Below the pieces are notes generated by a model. It worked only from the letters and a program-made list of their open reading frames with translations, did not search any database and was not told the DNA's origin. Shown one piece after another: positions 1 through 8,528 of a stretch of DNA of 64,000 nt. The position numbers and the translations under genes are program-made. The DNA comes from Lentzea kentuckyensis (GTDB taxonomy: Bacteria > Actinomycetota > Actinomycetes > Mycobacteriales > Pseudonocardiaceae). The stretch's first letter is position 1. Every line of letters begins with the position of its first letter. The stretch is taken from assembly GCF_002150765.1 (NCBI RefSeq), contig NZ_MUYM01000037.1, forward strand, positions 1 to 64,000, in the 5' to 3' direction.

Positions 1-263
1 TCCGGATCGGTCAGCTCGCCGACGCGAAGTCGTTTCAGAACAAGCTCTTCGCGCCGCGCGACGAACGTGGTGACGAGGTTGTAGTACACCGCCATCACCA
101 GCACGAACCCGATCAGGCCGACGATCAGCGGCTTGCCCTCGGCGTTCGCGGCCGCCATCAGCGCCGGCGCGAGCAGCAACGGCAGCGCCAGCGAGTTGAA
201 CAGCGCGGTCTTGTTGCGCCAGAACAACGTCAGCTCGGCCTGTCCCACAGCCACGGCCCTCAT
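1..263 (-). CDS. ABC-2 type transporter permease, N-terminal part (runs off window)
   Basis: Membrane subunit of an ABC-2 exporter; only the first 87 residues are inside the window. The ATG at 263 has GGAAGG about 9 nt upstream. After a short amphipathic N-terminus (FWRNKTALFN) come two hydrophobic segments (about residues 24-40 and 46-68), followed by the charged coupling-helix motif RREELVLKRLRVGEL (70-84), typical of this family. Its ATPase partner is the minus-strand gene at 1711-2595, but an IS110-family element now lies between them. The two genes were almost certainly adjacent and co-transcribed before the insertion. The permease frame is intact where visible, so it may still be translated if a promoter exists in or beyond the element. 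Confidence 0.75.
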   Translation of the reverse strand, partial: MRAVAVGQAELTLFWRNKTALFNSLALPLLLAPALMAAANAEGKPLIVGLIGFVLVMAVYYNLVTTFVARREELVLKRLRVGELTDP

Positions 264-282
264 GCCGCCCTACCTTCCATAG

Positions 283-484
283 CGGGTTCGAAAGTGGTGG
301 TCCCGAACCCGTTGCGGGCAGGACGGGTATGGCTTTCATGCTGGCTGTCGGTTGATGTCTCAGGAGGCTTGGCCGCTCGTCCTGCCGCTCCTTCTTGACC
401 GCTGATCAGGCTCTGCGATCCATCGCTGTGTAGGGCGACGCCGGCGGGAGGGAGCTGCTGCGGCGACTGGGCAGGAGGACGGAT
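283..484 (+). ncRNA. Candidate IS110 bridge RNA region
   Basis: Non-coding left end of the IS110-family element. IS110-group elements are known to transcribe a structured RNA from this position whose loops pair with target and donor DNA. A hairpin is visible at 283-311 (8-bp stem), and the 173 nt from there to the transposase start have no convincing ORF on the plus strand. The position fits; the RNA boundaries and fold are inferred, not shown. Confidence 0.4.
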
Positions 485-1702
485 GTGGACACGCTGATCA
501 TCGGTATCGACATCGCGAAAGAGGTGCACTGGGCCGTCGCCACGGTGCCCGATCCACGGACCGGCAAGGCGCGGACGGTGTTGTCGCGCAAGGTGGACAA
601 CACCCCCGACGGCATCGGCGCGCTGATCGAGGAGATCACCGAGTTGCAGGCCGTGCACGGCCCGGCGGTGGCCGGGATCGACATCCTGGGTGGGATCGCC
701 CGGCTGCTGGAGTGCCTGGTGCAGGCCGCGGGCGTGCGGCTCGTACATGTGCCGGGTCTGGCGGTCAAGGTCAACCGGCGAGCCACCCGTGGCGGTGAGC
801 ACAAGAGCGATCCGCGTGACGCCCGTGTGATCGCCGACCTCGTGCGCGCCCGCGACGACCTGCGCGTGGTGACGCCGGTCAGCGACGACGACGCCGAGCT
901 CGCGCTGCTGGTCGGCCGCCGTCGCGAGCTCACCGAGTACCAGACCACCCGCATCGCGCGGCTGCGTGACCTGCTCTGTTCTGTCCATCCTGAACTGGAG
1001 CGCGTCGTCACCCCGCGCAACAAGCTGGATCTGGCGCTGCTGGCGCGCTACGTCACCCCGGCGGAGATCCGCCGGGCCGGGCACCGGCGCCTGAGCGTCT
1101 ATCTCGCCGGCACCGGGCGGCACAACGGGCGCCTGGTCGAGCGGCTGGCCACGCGAGCGGTCGAGGCGGCCCGGCGGCAGCAGATCGCGGTCCCGGGACA
1201 GGACGTCGCCGCCTGGCTGGTCAAAGACCTCGCCACCGAACTGCTCGGGCTGCGCGACAAGCTCGCCACAGTCGACACCCAGATCGCCGACCGGCTCTCC
1301 CGCCACCCTGACGCGGCCCTCATCCAGAGCCTGCCGGGCATGGGGGTCACCCTGACCAGCGAGTTCCTCGCCGTGGCAGGCGACATCAGCAGGTTCGCCA
1401 CACCTGATCAACTCGCGTCGGCCGCCGGGGTCGCGCCCGTTCTTCAGCAGTCCGGCAAGACCCGCTACCTGCAACGCTCCACCGGCGGAGACCGCGGTCT
1501 CAAACGTGTCTTCTACCAAGCCGCTTTCTGCGCCCTGAAACGAGACCCGACCAGCAAGACCTACTACGACCGCAAACGACGCGAGGGTAAAACCCACCAC
1601 CAGGCCGTCATCGCCCTGGCACGACGACGCGTCAACGTCCTGCACGCCATCCTGCGCAACCAAGAGCCCTACCAAGCCCGAACGCCACGCGCCACCGCTT
1701 GA
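485..1702 (+). CDS. IS110-family DEDD transposase/recombinase
   Basis: 405-residue RNA-guided recombinase that moves the surrounding element. The N-terminal RuvC-like domain starts with LIIGIDIAKE (catalytic D9) and has SDPRDARVIADL with D109 and D112. The usual second acid (Glu in a VxxExTG context) aligns with GIDILGG, where D66 stands in for Glu. The C-terminal Transposase_20-type domain has IQSLPGMG, then ASAAGVAP and SGKTRYLQRSTGG, holding the serine used for strand transfer. GTG at 485 is chosen because it follows GCAGGAGGAC; the ATG at 483 is out of frame. Length is typical and the frame is unbroken, so the element looks intact and recent. Confidence 0.92.
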   Translation: MDTLIIGIDIAKEVHWAVATVPDPRTGKARTVLSRKVDNTPDGIGALIEEITELQAVHGPAVAGIDILGGIARLLECLVQAAGVRLVHVPGLAVKVNRRATRGGEHKSDPRDARVIADLVRARDDLRVVTPVSDDDAELALLVGRRRELTEYQTTRIARLRDLLCSVHPELERVVTPRNKLDLALLARYVTPAEIRRAGHRRLSVYLAGTGRHNGRLVERLATRAVEAARRQQIAVPGQDVAAWLVKDLATELLGLRDKLATVDTQIADRLSRHPDAALIQSLPGMGVTLTSEFLAVAGDISRFATPDQLASAAGVAPVLQQSGKTRYLQRSTGGDRGLKRVFYQAAFCALKRDPTSKTYYDRKRREGKTHHQAVIALARRRVNVLHAILRNQEPYQARTPRATA

Positions 1703-1710
1703 CTTACACA

Positions 1711-2595
1711 TCAGGCAGCCTCCTCCGCGATCGCCAGGAACGCCTCCTCCAGTGACGCCGAACGAGCGTCCAAACCGGACAGTTCCACCGAATTGGTGTG
1801 AGCCCACACAAGAAGCTCGTGCAGCGTGTCCTGCAGATCGTTGGTCCGCACGGTCACCCGCCCAGCCGTGTCGACATCAGCCACCACGGGCAGTGCGACA
1901 TCACGAGGCGCGAAGAACGAAATGCGAGACGGATACGCGTCCACCACGTCGGACACGGTGCCCTGTGCGACGATCCGGCCTCGGTGCATGATCGCGAGCC
2001 GGTCGGCCAACGCCTGTGCCTCCTCCAGATAGTGCGTGGTCAGCAGCACGGTCACACCCTCGCGCAGCAGAGCGCGAATCAGTTCCCACGTGTTGCGCCG
2101 GCTTTCCGGATCGAGTCCGGTCGTCGGCTCGTCGAGGAACAACACCTCGGGCTTGCCCAGCAACGCCAGCGCGAGGTCCAGCCGCCTCCGCTCGCCGCCC
2201 GACAACTGCTTGACCCGCACGGACGCCCGATGTGCCAGGTCAACGAGGGACAACGCCTCCTCGACCGGACGAGGGGAAGTCAGCGTCCCCGCCCACATCC
2301 TGGTGGCCTCGGTCACGGTCAGGTCAGGCGGGAAACCGCCTTCCTGCAGCATCACGCCGATCCGCGGCCGCACGAGAGAGCGCTCCCCGAACGGATCGTG
2401 GCCCAGCACCGACACTGAGCCCGCCGCCGGACGTGAAAGCCCCTCCACCACTTCGACGGTGGAGGTCTTTCCCGCGCCGTTCGTGCCCAGCAAGGCGAAC
2501 ATCTCGCCCCGCTCCACCTCGAATGAGACGCCCCGTACGGCTTCGAAACCCCCGCTGTACCGGCGAGTCAGCCCGCGCACCTCGATCACTGTCAT
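1711..2595 (-). CDS. ABC transporter ATP-binding protein (drug/ion exporter type)
   Basis: 294-residue ATPase subunit of an ABC-2 exporter. Walker A is GTNGAGKTS, the Q-loop is MLQEGG, the signature is LSGGERRR and Walker B is VLFLDEPTTGLD, followed by LLTTHYLEEA (switch His). The C-terminal ~80 residues resemble the DrrA-like accessory region. ATG at 2595 (MTVIEVRG) is chosen because the fold starts there; upstream in-frame codons encode no recognisable sequence. Its permease lies at 1-263, now separated by the IS110 element, which sits immediately after this gene's stop codon, so the ATPase itself is not damaged. Confidence 0.9.
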   Translation of the reverse strand: MTVIEVRGLTRRYSGGFEAVRGVSFEVERGEMFALLGTNGAGKTSTVEVVEGLSRPAAGSVSVLGHDPFGERSLVRPRIGVMLQEGGFPPDLTVTEATRMWAGTLTSPRPVEEALSLVDLAHRASVRVKQLSGGERRRLDLALALLGKPEVLFLDEPTTGLDPESRRNTWELIRALLREGVTVLLTTHYLEEAQALADRLAIMHRGRIVAQGTVSDVVDAYPSRISFFAPRDVALPVVADVDTAGRVTVRTNDLQDTLHELLVWAHTNSVELSGLDARSASLEEAFLAIAEEAA

Positions 2596-2795
2596 GAGCC
2601 CACGATCTCGGCGAACACCGCTCGAGGACAGTGTCGCCACACACCAGAAACCCATGACGGATGTCATGGCGCCTTCGTCGCGGTCGCGTTGCGGTCGTGA
2701 CATCGAGAACGTAATATCACGACTGTACTAAAACGGATCGGGCTGGAACGGTGGGGAGACCGTCCGGTCCGCGGCCCACGTCGACAGGGGATCGG

Positions 2796-3458
2796 GTGAC
2801 ACTGGGACTGGTGGCCGCGCTGGCGGGTTTGGCGCTGCTGGACTCGACGAGCATCGGGACGTTGTTCATCCCGATCTGGCTGATGCTCACGCCCGGACGG
2901 CTGCGGCTGTCCAGGTTCGGCGTCTACCTCGGCGCGATCACGGTCTTCTACTTCGCGGTCGGCGTGGTGATCGTGCTCGGCGCCTCGCAGGTGGTCGATC
3001 ACCTCGACGGCAAGATCGCGCTCTGGATCCAGCTGGTGATCGGCGTGCTCCTGTTCGCCCTCAGTTTTCGGTTCGACAGCAAGAAGAAGCTCGACACGGG
3101 GAAGTGGCAGAACCGGATCAACGGATCCACGCCGGCGCTGGCCGGTGTCGCGGTGCTCGCGGGGGCGGTCGAGCTCGCGACGATGCTGCCGTACCTGGGC
3201 GCGATCGCGATGATGAGCGCCGCCGACCTCGCACCGGCCCAGATCGGGTTGCTGCTCGCCGGGTACTGCCTGGTCATGATCGTGCCGGCGGTGCTGCTGC
3301 TGGGCGGGCGGCTGGCGTTGCGCGACCGGATCGAGCCGGTGCTCAACCGGATCAGCACGTGGTTCGCGGAGAAGGGCGCCGGCGCGACCGGGTGGATTTT
3401 CGGGATCGTCGGGTTCATGGTGGCAAGCGATGCGGTCAGTCGGCTGTTCTTCCTGTGA
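2796..3458 (+). CDS. GAP-family (SfLAP-like) membrane protein
   Basis: 220-residue polytopic membrane protein resembling the actinobacterial GAP / sulfolipid-addressing family, whose mycobacterial members help export cell-envelope lipids; the substrate here is unknown. About six hydrophobic segments are visible, including LGLVAALAGLALLD, VYLGAITVFYFAVGVVIVLG and WIQLVIGVLLFALSF, then a basic loop with DSKKKLDTGKW and a C-terminal membrane half. GTG at 2796 (VTLGLVAAL) is preferred over GTG 2751: it has AGGGG about 6 nt upstream and puts the start at the first membrane helix. It is transcribed away from the ABC ATPase. Confidence 0.7.
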   Translation: MTLGLVAALAGLALLDSTSIGTLFIPIWLMLTPGRLRLSRFGVYLGAITVFYFAVGVVIVLGASQVVDHLDGKIALWIQLVIGVLLFALSFRFDSKKKLDTGKWQNRINGSTPALAGVAVLAGAVELATMLPYLGAIAMMSAADLAPAQIGLLLAGYCLVMIVPAVLLLGGRLALRDRIEPVLNRISTWFAEKGAGATGWIFGIVGFMVASDAVSRLFFL

Positions 3459-3516
3459 ACCATTTGGTCCAGTTGGCTGAACGACCGCGTTTCGTTTTGC
3501 TCCTACACTCCCCAGC

Positions 3517-4674
3517 GTGACTCAGCTGGACGATCCGCGCAGATCGGTCCCGCCGGAACTGGCACCGTTGCTCCGAACGGAAGTGGCGCCGGTCGCGGTG
3601 AGTATTTTCGAGGCGATCGAGAAATCGATTCCCGAATACAGCCAATTCCGCGAGAACGTGGTCGACGGCATTCGACAGGCGCTGGTGAAGTTCGTCGACA
3701 TGATCGCGGCTCCGGATGCCGAACGCGATCCCCACGACGACATCCACCGCAAGCTCGGCGCGTGGGAGTTCAAGTCCGGCCGCAGCCTGGACAGCCTGCA
3801 GGCGGCGTACCGGATCGGGGCGCGGATCGCCTGGCGGCACGTGTGCGCGTTCGCGGAGCGCCGGGAACTGCCGCTACACCAGATGTCGGTGCTGGGCGAG
3901 GCCATGATCGCCCACGTCGACGAGCTGGTGAGCCTGTCGGTCGAGGGCTACGCGGCCGCGCAGGCCAGTGCGGCGGGCACGCTCGAACGCAAGCGGCGCA
4001 AGCTGATGGAGCTGCTGGTCGGCGACCCGGCCGGCAACTGGCAGGCGGTGCTGGACGCGGCGCAGGCGGCGGCCTGGCCGCTGCCGGACCGGCTCTCGGC
4101 GGTGGCGCTTGAGCCGTCCGCCGCGCCGGCGGACGACCTGCCGGCCGAGGTGCTGGTGAACTTCGAGGACGCCACGCCGTACCTGCTGGTGCCGAATCCG
4201 GCCGCGGTCTCGCGGTGGCTGCGCAGGGCGTTGCCCGGCTGGCGTGGCGCGGTGGGGCCACCGGTGGTGCCCGCGGAGGCGGACAGGTCGCTGGCCTGCG
4301 CTCGCCGGGTGCTGGCGCTGGCTCGCGAGGGCGTGCTGCCGGACCGGCCGGTGCTCGACGCCGCCGACCATCTCGTCGAACTGACCGTGCTCGCGGACGA
4401 GTTCCTGGCCCGGCAGCTGGCTGAACGGGCGCTGGCGCCGTTGGCTCCGCTGACCGACCTGCAACGCACGAAGCTCGGCGAGACGTTGCTGGTGTGGCTG
4501 TCGGCGCGGGGTGGCGCGCCCGAGGTCGCCGCGCGGCTGCAGGTGCATCCGCAGACGGTGCGCTACCGCGTGAACCAATTGGAGGAACTGTTCGGCGACC
4601 GAATGCACGACGCCGAGGAGCGGTTCACGCTCGAGCTCGCGCTGCGCGGGCACTATTTGTTGCAGCGCGACTGA
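3517..4674 (+). CDS. PucR/CdaR-type helix-turn-helix transcriptional regulator
   Basis: 385-residue regulator. The N-terminal ~150 residues form a helical sensor-like domain (RKLGAWEFKSGRSLDSLQAAYRIGARIAW), and the C-terminus is a PucR-type HTH (LLVWLSARGGAPEVAARLQVHPQTVRYRVNQLEELFG). In this family the HTH activates metabolic or lipid genes in response to an unknown effector. GTG at 3517 is preceded by TACACT (3502-3507), a possible -10 only 9 nt upstream, so the transcript may be nearly leaderless. The next gene starts 143 bp downstream with its own regulatory region, so this looks monocistronic. Confidence 0.82.
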   Translation: MTQLDDPRRSVPPELAPLLRTEVAPVAVSIFEAIEKSIPEYSQFRENVVDGIRQALVKFVDMIAAPDAERDPHDDIHRKLGAWEFKSGRSLDSLQAAYRIGARIAWRHVCAFAERRELPLHQMSVLGEAMIAHVDELVSLSVEGYAAAQASAAGTLERKRRKLMELLVGDPAGNWQAVLDAAQAAAWPLPDRLSAVALEPSAAPADDLPAEVLVNFEDATPYLLVPNPAAVSRWLRRALPGWRGAVGPPVVPAEADRSLACARRVLALAREGVLPDRPVLDAADHLVELTVLADEFLARQLAERALAPLAPLTDLQRTKLGETLLVWLSARGGAPEVAARLQVHPQTVRYRVNQLEELFGDRMHDAEERFTLELALRGHYLLQRD

Positions 4675-4751
4675 TAAACCACGCCGGGTCAATTCGTACG
4701 TGAGTGACAAAACTGTGTTTTTTCTTGCACTGCGGAATGCGAGGTGGTTAG

Positions 4752-4767
4752 TTTACTGGCGAGTAAA
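4752..4767. promoter_or_regulatory. Inverted repeat upstream of the secreted DUF6801-like gene
   Basis: TTTACT-GGCG-AGTAAA, a perfect 6-bp inverted repeat with a 4-nt centre, lies 50 bp upstream of the ATG at 4818 and downstream of the PucR-like gene. Its size and position fit a regulator operator. Which protein binds is unknown. Confidence 0.4.
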
Positions 4768-4817
4768 GCAACACCGCTTTCCTTGAGTTCAAAGTCGTAC
4801 TCAGGAGGTCCCTGCAG

Positions 4818-5411
4818 ATGAAGACCGGACTTTTCGCACGCGCCGCTGCCTGCGTTCTGGCCACCGGAGCGCTGACTGTGGCGATGGCCGGCCCCAGCTT
4901 GGCGGCGACCGCCTCGCTGAACATCACCTACACCTGCAACTTCACCCTCATCGGCAACCAGTCCATGCCGACCACGGTCAGCTCCGCGGACCTGCCCGAC
5001 TCGGCCGCGGTCGGCGTGCCCACCGCGGTGTCGAACACCACGGTGACGAGCACGGTGTCGGAGAGCGCCACGAGCACGCTGGCCTGGATCGGCGCGAAGT
5101 CGGTCGACGGCACGATGACCAGCAACGTGCCCGTGGCCAACGGGGGCGACACCCAGACGCTCACGTCGGTGTCGACCATCCCGAACACGCCGGTGCCGTC
5201 CAGCGGCACGTTCCAGGTGACCGCCACGGGTACGTTCCCGGCGATGACGCTCACCAACGCCGGCACGGCGACGATCTCGCTCGGCAACGCGGAGCTCAAG
5301 CTCACGCCGCGGTACGCGAACGGTGACCCGACCTGGCTCGGCACGATCACCGTCCCGTGCACGGTCAACGCGGGTCAGAACACCCAGTTCTACTCCTTCC
5401 CGGTGGCCTGA
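4818..5411 (+). CDS. Secreted protein, DUF6801-like
   Basis: 197-residue exported protein of unknown function. A Sec signal peptide occupies about residues 1-30 (MKTGLFARAAACVLATGA... ending PSLA-A). The mature part is Ser/Thr/Val-rich with beta-strand character and two cysteines, one near its start (ITYTCNFTLIG) and one near its end (VPCTVNAG), a spacing I associate with DUF6801 proteins in which these pair. GGAGG lies 10 nt before the ATG. It probably stays at or is released from the cell surface. The DUF assignment is from memory of the TYTC...PC pattern. Confidence 0.7.
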   Translation: MKTGLFARAAACVLATGALTVAMAGPSLAATASLNITYTCNFTLIGNQSMPTTVSSADLPDSAAVGVPTAVSNTTVTSTVSESATSTLAWIGAKSVDGTMTSNVPVANGGDTQTLTSVSTIPNTPVPSSGTFQVTATGTFPAMTLTNAGTATISLGNAELKLTPRYANGDPTWLGTITVPCTVNAGQNTQFYSFPVA

Positions 5412-5436
5412 CCTCCTCCCGTGATGGGATGGCGGC

Positions 5437-6327
5437 ATGCAGCTCCAGCAACTGGTGGACCGCATTGCCGCCGAGGTGACGCCGAGCGGTGTGGTCGCTG
5501 ACTACATCCCCGCGCTCGCCCGGATCGACCCGCACGCCTTCGGCCTCGCCGTCGCCACACTGGACGGCGAGGTCTTCGGCGCGGGGGACTACCGCACGCC
5601 GTTCTCGATCCAGAGCATCTCCAAGGCGTTCATGCTCGCTCTGGCCCTCGCCGAGAACGACGACGTGTGGACGCGCGTGGGCCGTGAACCGTCCGGCTCG
5701 CCGTTCAACTCGCTGGTCCAGCTGGAGACCGAGCAGGGCATCCCGCGCAACCCGTTCATCAACGCCGGCGCGCTCGTCGTCACCGACCACCTCGGCCGCG
5801 GCGCCGCGGACCGGCTGCTCGGCTTCCTGCGGCAGGAGAGCGGCAACGCGGGCGTCGACGTGGATCCCGAGGTCGCCAAGTCCGAGCTGGACCACTCCGA
5901 CCGCAACCGCGCTCTCGCGCACTTCATGGGCTCGTACGGCAACATGCGCAACTCCGTCGACGTCGTGCTGCACGAGTACGTCCGCCAGTGCTCGATCGCG
6001 ATGAGCTGTGCTGATCTTGCTCGTTCGGCGTTGTTCCTCGCACGGCACGGTGTTCGCAACGACGGCACACGGTTGTTGGGCGTGAGCGGCGCCAAGCGGG
6101 TCAACGCCGTGATGCTCACCTGCGGCACCTACGACGCCGCCGGCCAGTTCGCCTACCGGGTGGGCCTGCCCGGCAAGAGCGGTGTGGGTGGCGGGATCGT
6201 CGCGGTGGTTCCCGGGAAGTGCGCGATCTGCGTGTGGAGTCCAGCATTGGACGCACGAGGCAACTCGGTCGCGGGCGTCGACGCGCTGGACCGTTTCACC
6301 ACTCTCACGGGCTGGTCGGTGTTCTGA
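5437..6327 (+). CDS. glsA: Glutaminase (serine-dependent beta-lactamase-like fold)
   Basis: 296-residue glutaminase A that hydrolyses L-glutamine to glutamate and ammonia in the cytoplasm. The catalytic SxxK motif is in TPFSIQSISKAF; downstream hallmarks are EQGIPRNPFINAGA, the Tyr in MGSYGNMRNSV, and the C-terminal GKSGVGGGIVAVVPG. Length is close to the bacterial single-domain norm (about 300-310); the STAS domain seen in some actinobacterial GlsA proteins is absent. It starts 25 bp after the preceding gene and is followed 19 bp later by the M20 peptidase, so 5437-8471 may be a nitrogen/peptide salvage operon. Confidence 0.93.
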   Translation: MQLQQLVDRIAAEVTPSGVVADYIPALARIDPHAFGLAVATLDGEVFGAGDYRTPFSIQSISKAFMLALALAENDDVWTRVGREPSGSPFNSLVQLETEQGIPRNPFINAGALVVTDHLGRGAADRLLGFLRQESGNAGVDVDPEVAKSELDHSDRNRALAHFMGSYGNMRNSVDVVLHEYVRQCSIAMSCADLARSALFLARHGVRNDGTRLLGVSGAKRVNAVMLTCGTYDAAGQFAYRVGLPGKSGVGGGIVAVVPGKCAICVWSPALDARGNSVAGVDALDRFTTLTGWSVF

Positions 6328-6346
6328 CTGATGGTAGGAAGACGGG

Positions 6347-7672
6347 GTGAGCACAACGGACAACGCACTGGCGCTGGCGGAAGAAGAGGCAGTCACCCTG
6401 GTCAGCGAGCTGATCAGGATCGACACCACCAACACGGGTGATCCCGCGACGGTCGTGGGGGAGCGCGAGGCCGCCGAGTGGGTGGCCGAGAAGCTGTCCG
6501 AGGTCGGCTACGAGACCACGTACGTCGAGTCGGGCGCCAAAGGCCGTGGCAACGTCATCGCGCGGTTGGCCGGTTCGGACCCCTCACGCGGTGCGTTGCT
6601 GGTGCACGGTCACCTCGACGTCGTGCCCGCGGACGCGTCCGAGTGGTCCGTGCACCCGTTCTCCGGTGCGGTGCAGGACGGTTACGTGTGGGGCCGCGGC
6701 GCGGTCGACATGAAGGACATGGTCGGCATGACGCTGGCCCTGGCGCGGCACTTCAAGCGCAACAACATCGTGCCTCCGCGCGACATCGTCTTCGCGTTCC
6801 TCGCCGACGAGGAGGCCGGCGGCCTGTACGGCGCGAAGTGGCTGGTGGAGAACCGGCCCGAGCTGTTCGAGGGCGTCACCGAGGCGATCAGCGAGGTCGG
6901 CGGGTTCTCGATCACGCTGAAGGACGACGTCCGCGCCTACCTCGTGGAGACCGCCGAGAAGGGCATCCGCTGGCTCAAGCTGCGGGTCAAGGGCACCGCC
7001 GGGCACGGCAGCATGATCCACCGCGACAACGCGGTCGCGAAGCTCGCCGCCGCGGTCACGAGGCTGGACCAGCACAAGTGGCCGTTGATCGTGCGGCCGT
7101 CGGTGCGGGAGTTCCTGGACGGCGTCACCGAGATCACCGGTCTCGACTTCCCCGAGGACGACCTCGAGGGCTCGATCGGCAAGCTCGGCGCGCTGTCGCG
7201 GATGATCGGCGCGACGCTGCGGGACACGGCGAACCCGACCATGTTGTCCGCGGGCTACAAGGCGAACGTCATCCCGTCCGTCGCGGAGGCCACGGTCGAC
7301 TGCCGGATCCTGCCGGGCCGCGAGGAGGCGTTCGACCGCGAGCTGGCCGAGCTGCTCGGCCCGGACGTCGAACGCGAGTGGATCGGGCTGCCGCCGGTCG
7401 AGACGACGTTCGACGGCGCGCTCGTGGACGCGATGACCGCGTCGATCATCGCCGAGGACCCCGGTGCCCGCGTGCTGCCGTACATGCTGTCCGGCGGCAC
7501 CGACGCCAAGTCGTTCCAGCAGCTCGGCATCCGCAACTTCGGCTTCGCGCCGTTGAAGCTGCCCGCGGACCTCGACTTCTCGGGTCTCTTCCACGGCGTG
7601 GACGAGCGCGTGCCGGTGGACGCGCTCAAGTTCGGCGTACGCGTTCTGGACCGTTTCCTGCGCAACAGCTGA
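6347..7672 (+). CDS. M20 family zinc metallopeptidase (ArgE/DapE-like)
   Basis: 441-residue cytoplasmic aminoacylase/carboxypeptidase-like enzyme. Metal-binding and catalytic motifs of the M20 family are all visible: LLVHGHLDVVPAD (His and Asp), RGAVDMKD (bridging Asp), FLADEEAGG (catalytic Glu and metal Glu) and the C-terminal LSGGTDAKSF with a later HGVDERV His. The lid/dimerisation domain is at about residues 190-310. GTG at 6347 starts a protein of normal length (actinobacterial homologues are about 430-450). It lies 19 bp after glsA and 10 bp before the SDR. The substrate cannot be read from sequence. Confidence 0.9.
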   Translation: MSTTDNALALAEEEAVTLVSELIRIDTTNTGDPATVVGEREAAEWVAEKLSEVGYETTYVESGAKGRGNVIARLAGSDPSRGALLVHGHLDVVPADASEWSVHPFSGAVQDGYVWGRGAVDMKDMVGMTLALARHFKRNNIVPPRDIVFAFLADEEAGGLYGAKWLVENRPELFEGVTEAISEVGGFSITLKDDVRAYLVETAEKGIRWLKLRVKGTAGHGSMIHRDNAVAKLAAAVTRLDQHKWPLIVRPSVREFLDGVTEITGLDFPEDDLEGSIGKLGALSRMIGATLRDTANPTMLSAGYKANVIPSVAEATVDCRILPGREEAFDRELAELLGPDVEREWIGLPPVETTFDGALVDAMTASIIAEDPGARVLPYMLSGGTDAKSFQQLGIRNFGFAPLKLPADLDFSGLFHGVDERVPVDALKFGVRVLDRFLRNS

Positions 7673-7682
7673 GGAGTACGCT

Positions 7683-8471
7683 GTGTCCACTGTGGACTTG
7701 ACCGGGCGGGTGGCGTTGGTGACGGGCGGCGCGGGAGGTATCGGCGCCGCGGCGGTGCGGCGGCTCGCCAAGCTCGGCGCGTCCGTCGCGGTGCTCGACC
7801 TGAACGCCGCCGGGGCACAGCGCATCGCCTCTTCGGTCGGCGGGATCGCGGTGGTCGGGGACGTGCGCGACCCCGCGACGATGCCGGACGTGGTCGCGCA
7901 GGTGGAGAAGGAGCTGGGGCGCCTCGACGTCGTGCACCTGAACGCCGGGATCGGCGGCGGTCAGGCCGGGGTCGACGGCGCCCTGGACGTCGAGCGGTAC
8001 CGGAAGCTGGTCGGGGTCAACGTCGACCACGTGGTCTACGGCGTGTGCGCCGCGGTGCCGGCGTTGCGGCGGCAGGGCGGTGGCAAGATCGTGATCACCG
8101 CCTCGCTGGCCGGGCTGACCGCGATGTCGTCCGATCCGCTGTACACGCTGACCAAGCACGCGGTGGTCGGGTACGCGCGGGCGGCAGGGCAGGCGCTGGC
8201 CGCGGACGGGATCGTGGTGGCCGCGCTGTGCCCGGGGTTCGTGGACACGCTGTTGCTCGGGGCCGTCAAGGAGGAGTTCGACGCGGTCGCGTTCCCGTTG
8301 CTGACACCGGGGGACATCGCCGACGCGCTGGAGTCCGTGCTGGCCGAGGCGGAGCCGGGGGAGGCCTGGATCATCCAGCCGGGTGGGCAGGCCTCGGCGT
8401 ACCGGTTCCGCGGGGTGCCGGGCGTCGTTGGTGGACAGATGCCACCCGATGTGGTGCTTGGCCGCGCTTGA
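7683..8471 (+). CDS. SDR family oxidoreductase
   Basis: 262-residue classical short-chain dehydrogenase. The Rossmann motif is TGGAGGIGAA near residue 14, NAG is in HLNAGIGGG, and the active site is Ser (ITASLAG) with YTLTKHA (Tyr-x3-Lys). D38 in LDLNAAG suggests NAD rather than NADP preference. GTG at 7683 lies 10 bp after the peptidase stop, preceded by GAGGAG. The substrate is unknown. The position immediately behind glsA and the M20 peptidase suggests co-transcription. Confidence 0.88.
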   Translation: MSTVDLTGRVALVTGGAGGIGAAAVRRLAKLGASVAVLDLNAAGAQRIASSVGGIAVVGDVRDPATMPDVVAQVEKELGRLDVVHLNAGIGGGQAGVDGALDVERYRKLVGVNVDHVVYGVCAAVPALRRQGGGKIVITASLAGLTAMSSDPLYTLTKHAVVGYARAAGQALAADGIVVAALCPGFVDTLLLGAVKEEFDAVAFPLLTPGDIADALESVLAEAEPGEAWIIQPGGQASAYRFRGVPGVVGGQMPPDVVLGRA

Positions 8472-8528
8472 TAACCGAACCCGTGTTGTCTCGTTAGGAC
8501 GAACAGACGACACGGCGAAAGGGAACTC

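Larger units (their letters stand above)
280..1709 (+). mobile_element. IS110-family insertion sequence (ends approximate)
   Basis: About 1.43 kb holding one DEDD transposase gene, with a long non-coding left end (about 280-484) and almost no right end (1703-1709). That asymmetry is the layout of the IS110 group proper, in which the left non-coding part encodes a guide (bridge) RNA. A hairpin lies at the left edge (CGGGTTCG 283-290 with CGAACCCG 304-311). Exact ends cannot be fixed because IS110 elements lack clear terminal inverted repeats and target duplications. The left end must lie after the permease RBS (273-278), and the right end before the ATPase stop codon (1711). Confidence 0.8.
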
